Of a stretch of DNA of 64,000 bases, positions 63,438 through 64,000 are shown in pieces. Under the pieces are notes generated by a model. That model was given only the letters and a program-made list of their open reading frames with translations, was not told the origin of the DNA and did not search any database. Location of the stretch: assembly GCA_007679095.1 (NCBI GenBank), contig VEFU01000017.1:1-64000 (forward strand), given 5' to 3'. The position numbers and the translations under genes are program-made. Origin of the DNA: Paenibacillus bovis (GTDB lineage Bacteria; Bacillota; Bacilli; Bacillales; Bacillaceae_C). Within the stretch, counting starts at the first letter, position 1. Each line of letters begins with the position of its first letter.

Positions 63438-63487
63438 AAAAAAGCACTCGTAAATAATCGTTGTGTAACGATTGTTTACGAGTGCTT
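63438..63487. terminator. Bidirectional terminator, EamA gene / holin-like gene
   Basis: AAGCACTCGTAAA and TTTACGAGTGCTT pair, with a further stem ATCGTT/AACGAT inside. An A-run precedes and on the minus strand TTTTTTG follows. Confidence 0.9.
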
Positions 63488-63510
63488 ATGCTCATCGAAA
63501 TGGAACAAGA

Positions 63511-63819
63511 TTATTCATTCACTTCGTTTTGTTCTTCTTTTGCCTTTTTATTAGCTGAACGATCATAGAAGTTTGTGAAATGATGATGGATTGTTTCACG
63601 CAATATTATTTCCGCACCTGTCACTAATATCCCCTGAACAACAGAACGAATATCCATTCCAAAATATAAAAGACAAGATATAACCGCAAAGATCAACTTT
63701 ATCCAAGTTTGTAACCAATATGGTATGTTTGGTGTTTGATAAAGGAATAACCCTAAAAAATATAGAGTCGGAATTAATATAAGTGTTTCAGGATAAATGT
63801 ATATCTTTAAATACTCCAT
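63511..63819 (-). CDS. Phage holin-like small membrane protein (Hol44 type)
   Basis: 102 residues from ATG 63819 (MEYLKIYIYPETLILIPTLYFLG), behind GGGTGAGA; an upstream ATG at 63861 lacks a site. Three membrane helices (about residues 12-30, 40-58, 64-80), then a charged tail with KKAKEEQNEVNE. The pattern PTLYFLGLFLYQTPNIPYW, GVLVTGAE and a final HHH-type turn fits the holin superfamily V (Hol44). No endolysin or other phage gene is nearby, so it may be a relic or act in release of something else. Convergent with EamA. Confidence 0.7.
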   Translation of the reverse strand: MEYLKIYIYPETLILIPTLYFLGLFLYQTPNIPYWLQTWIKLIFAVISCLLYFGMDIRSVVQGILVTGAEIILRETIHHHFTNFYDRSANKKAKEEQNEVNE

Positions 63820-63927
63820 AAAAAGTCTCACCCATTTTTCAACATAAAAAACTGTATACATACTATCGTATGAATAAATAGGTAAGACAATTGTTAATTA
63901 GCCTAAACAGGTAGTCCATTTTTTAGA

Positions 63928-64000
63928 TTACTTATTTGTTAATTGGTTTCTTATTTTCTCTATTACCGTCCGATCAAATCCATTCGCAAATGATTGCCCT
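63928..64000 (-). CDS. Partial reading frame at window edge (C-terminal 23 residues)
   Basis: An open frame enters from the right edge, ending at TAA 63930-63928. It encodes GQSFANGFDRTVIEKIRNQ and then LTNK before the stop. I do not recognise the family. The frame could be by chance; sequence beyond 64000 would decide. Confidence 0.35.
   Translation of the reverse strand, partial: GQSFANGFDRTVIEKIRNQLTNK

Overview
The window looks like chromosome of a low-GC, endospore-forming Bacillaceae bacterium, probably a halotolerant Oceanobacillus/Virgibacillus-type organism. Support: splA-splB (spore photoproduct lyase), two tandem BCCT osmolyte transporters, class III fructose-1,6-bisphosphatase, a TPP-riboswitch thiamine operon, CsoR-CopA-CopZ copper control, many TTG/GTG starts behind strong GGAGG sites, and short intergenic palindromes of a kind common in this family. 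Genus is inference.

Layout. 1-345: 3' end of a group II intron (domains V and VI) running into a split copy of an intergenic repeat. 394-9567 (minus): secreted PA14/purple-acid-phosphatase-like metallophosphoesterase, secreted GH92 alpha-mannosidase with three CBM6-like modules, and a sortase-anchored protein, behind a five-repeat PhoP-box-like promoter. 10230-12037: orphan sugar-binding lipoprotein with a cre site, and a VOC protein. 12094-15799: duplicated BCCT transporters. 16544-22889: fbp, HD-GYP receptor, small membrane proteins, and a LysM/SleB-type protein whose 5' end carries a frame-breaking 10-bp duplication. 22950-25608: M20 amidohydrolase and MFS transporter. 25780-29526: large GH51 arabinofuranosidase-like protein with AraR-like operators. 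29749-30360: array of palindromic units with an exact 52-bp period. 30417-34887: G5-domain protein and the csoR-copA-copZ operon with its operator. 34980-38914: TPP riboswitch and tenI-thiO-thiS-thiG-thiF. 39286-42123: small protein, HesB-like protein, AlkD-like protein and a frameshifted lipoprotein. 42299-46358: reactive-sulfur operon (TusA-rhodanese, DsrE, rhodanese-MBL persulfide dioxygenase, TusA, TauE, two rhodanese-like proteins) with CstR-type operators. 46718-48505: secreted BNR/GH93-like hydrolase. 48734-52836: UV-repair island (two uvsE paralogs, splA, splB), interrupted by a 51-bp-period palindrome array. 52973-57953: GntA-family (YqcI/YcgG) protein, AraC/GyrI regulator, split EAL / CBS-GGDEF pair, SnoaL-like protein and acetyltransferase. 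58042-63819: acyltransferase-like membrane protein, sugar ABC importer, EamA exporter, orphan holin-like protein.

How it works together. Several blocks are polysaccharide uptake and degradation units: mannan or phosphomannan (GH92 plus phosphatase, probably phosphate-regulated), arabinan (GH51 and GH93-like, probably AraR-regulated) and an ABC importer that would need an ATPase from elsewhere. Cyclic-di-GMP turnover is represented three times (HD-GYP, EAL, GGDEF). The most unusual signals are the two strictly periodic palindrome arrays (52 bp x 12 and 51 bp x 5). They differ in sequence but share the design of a 23-27-bp dyad plus a 24-29-bp spacer at close to five helical turns. I recognise no described system for them. 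Two genes have 5' ends broken by small indels (21578-21597 and about 42112-42115).
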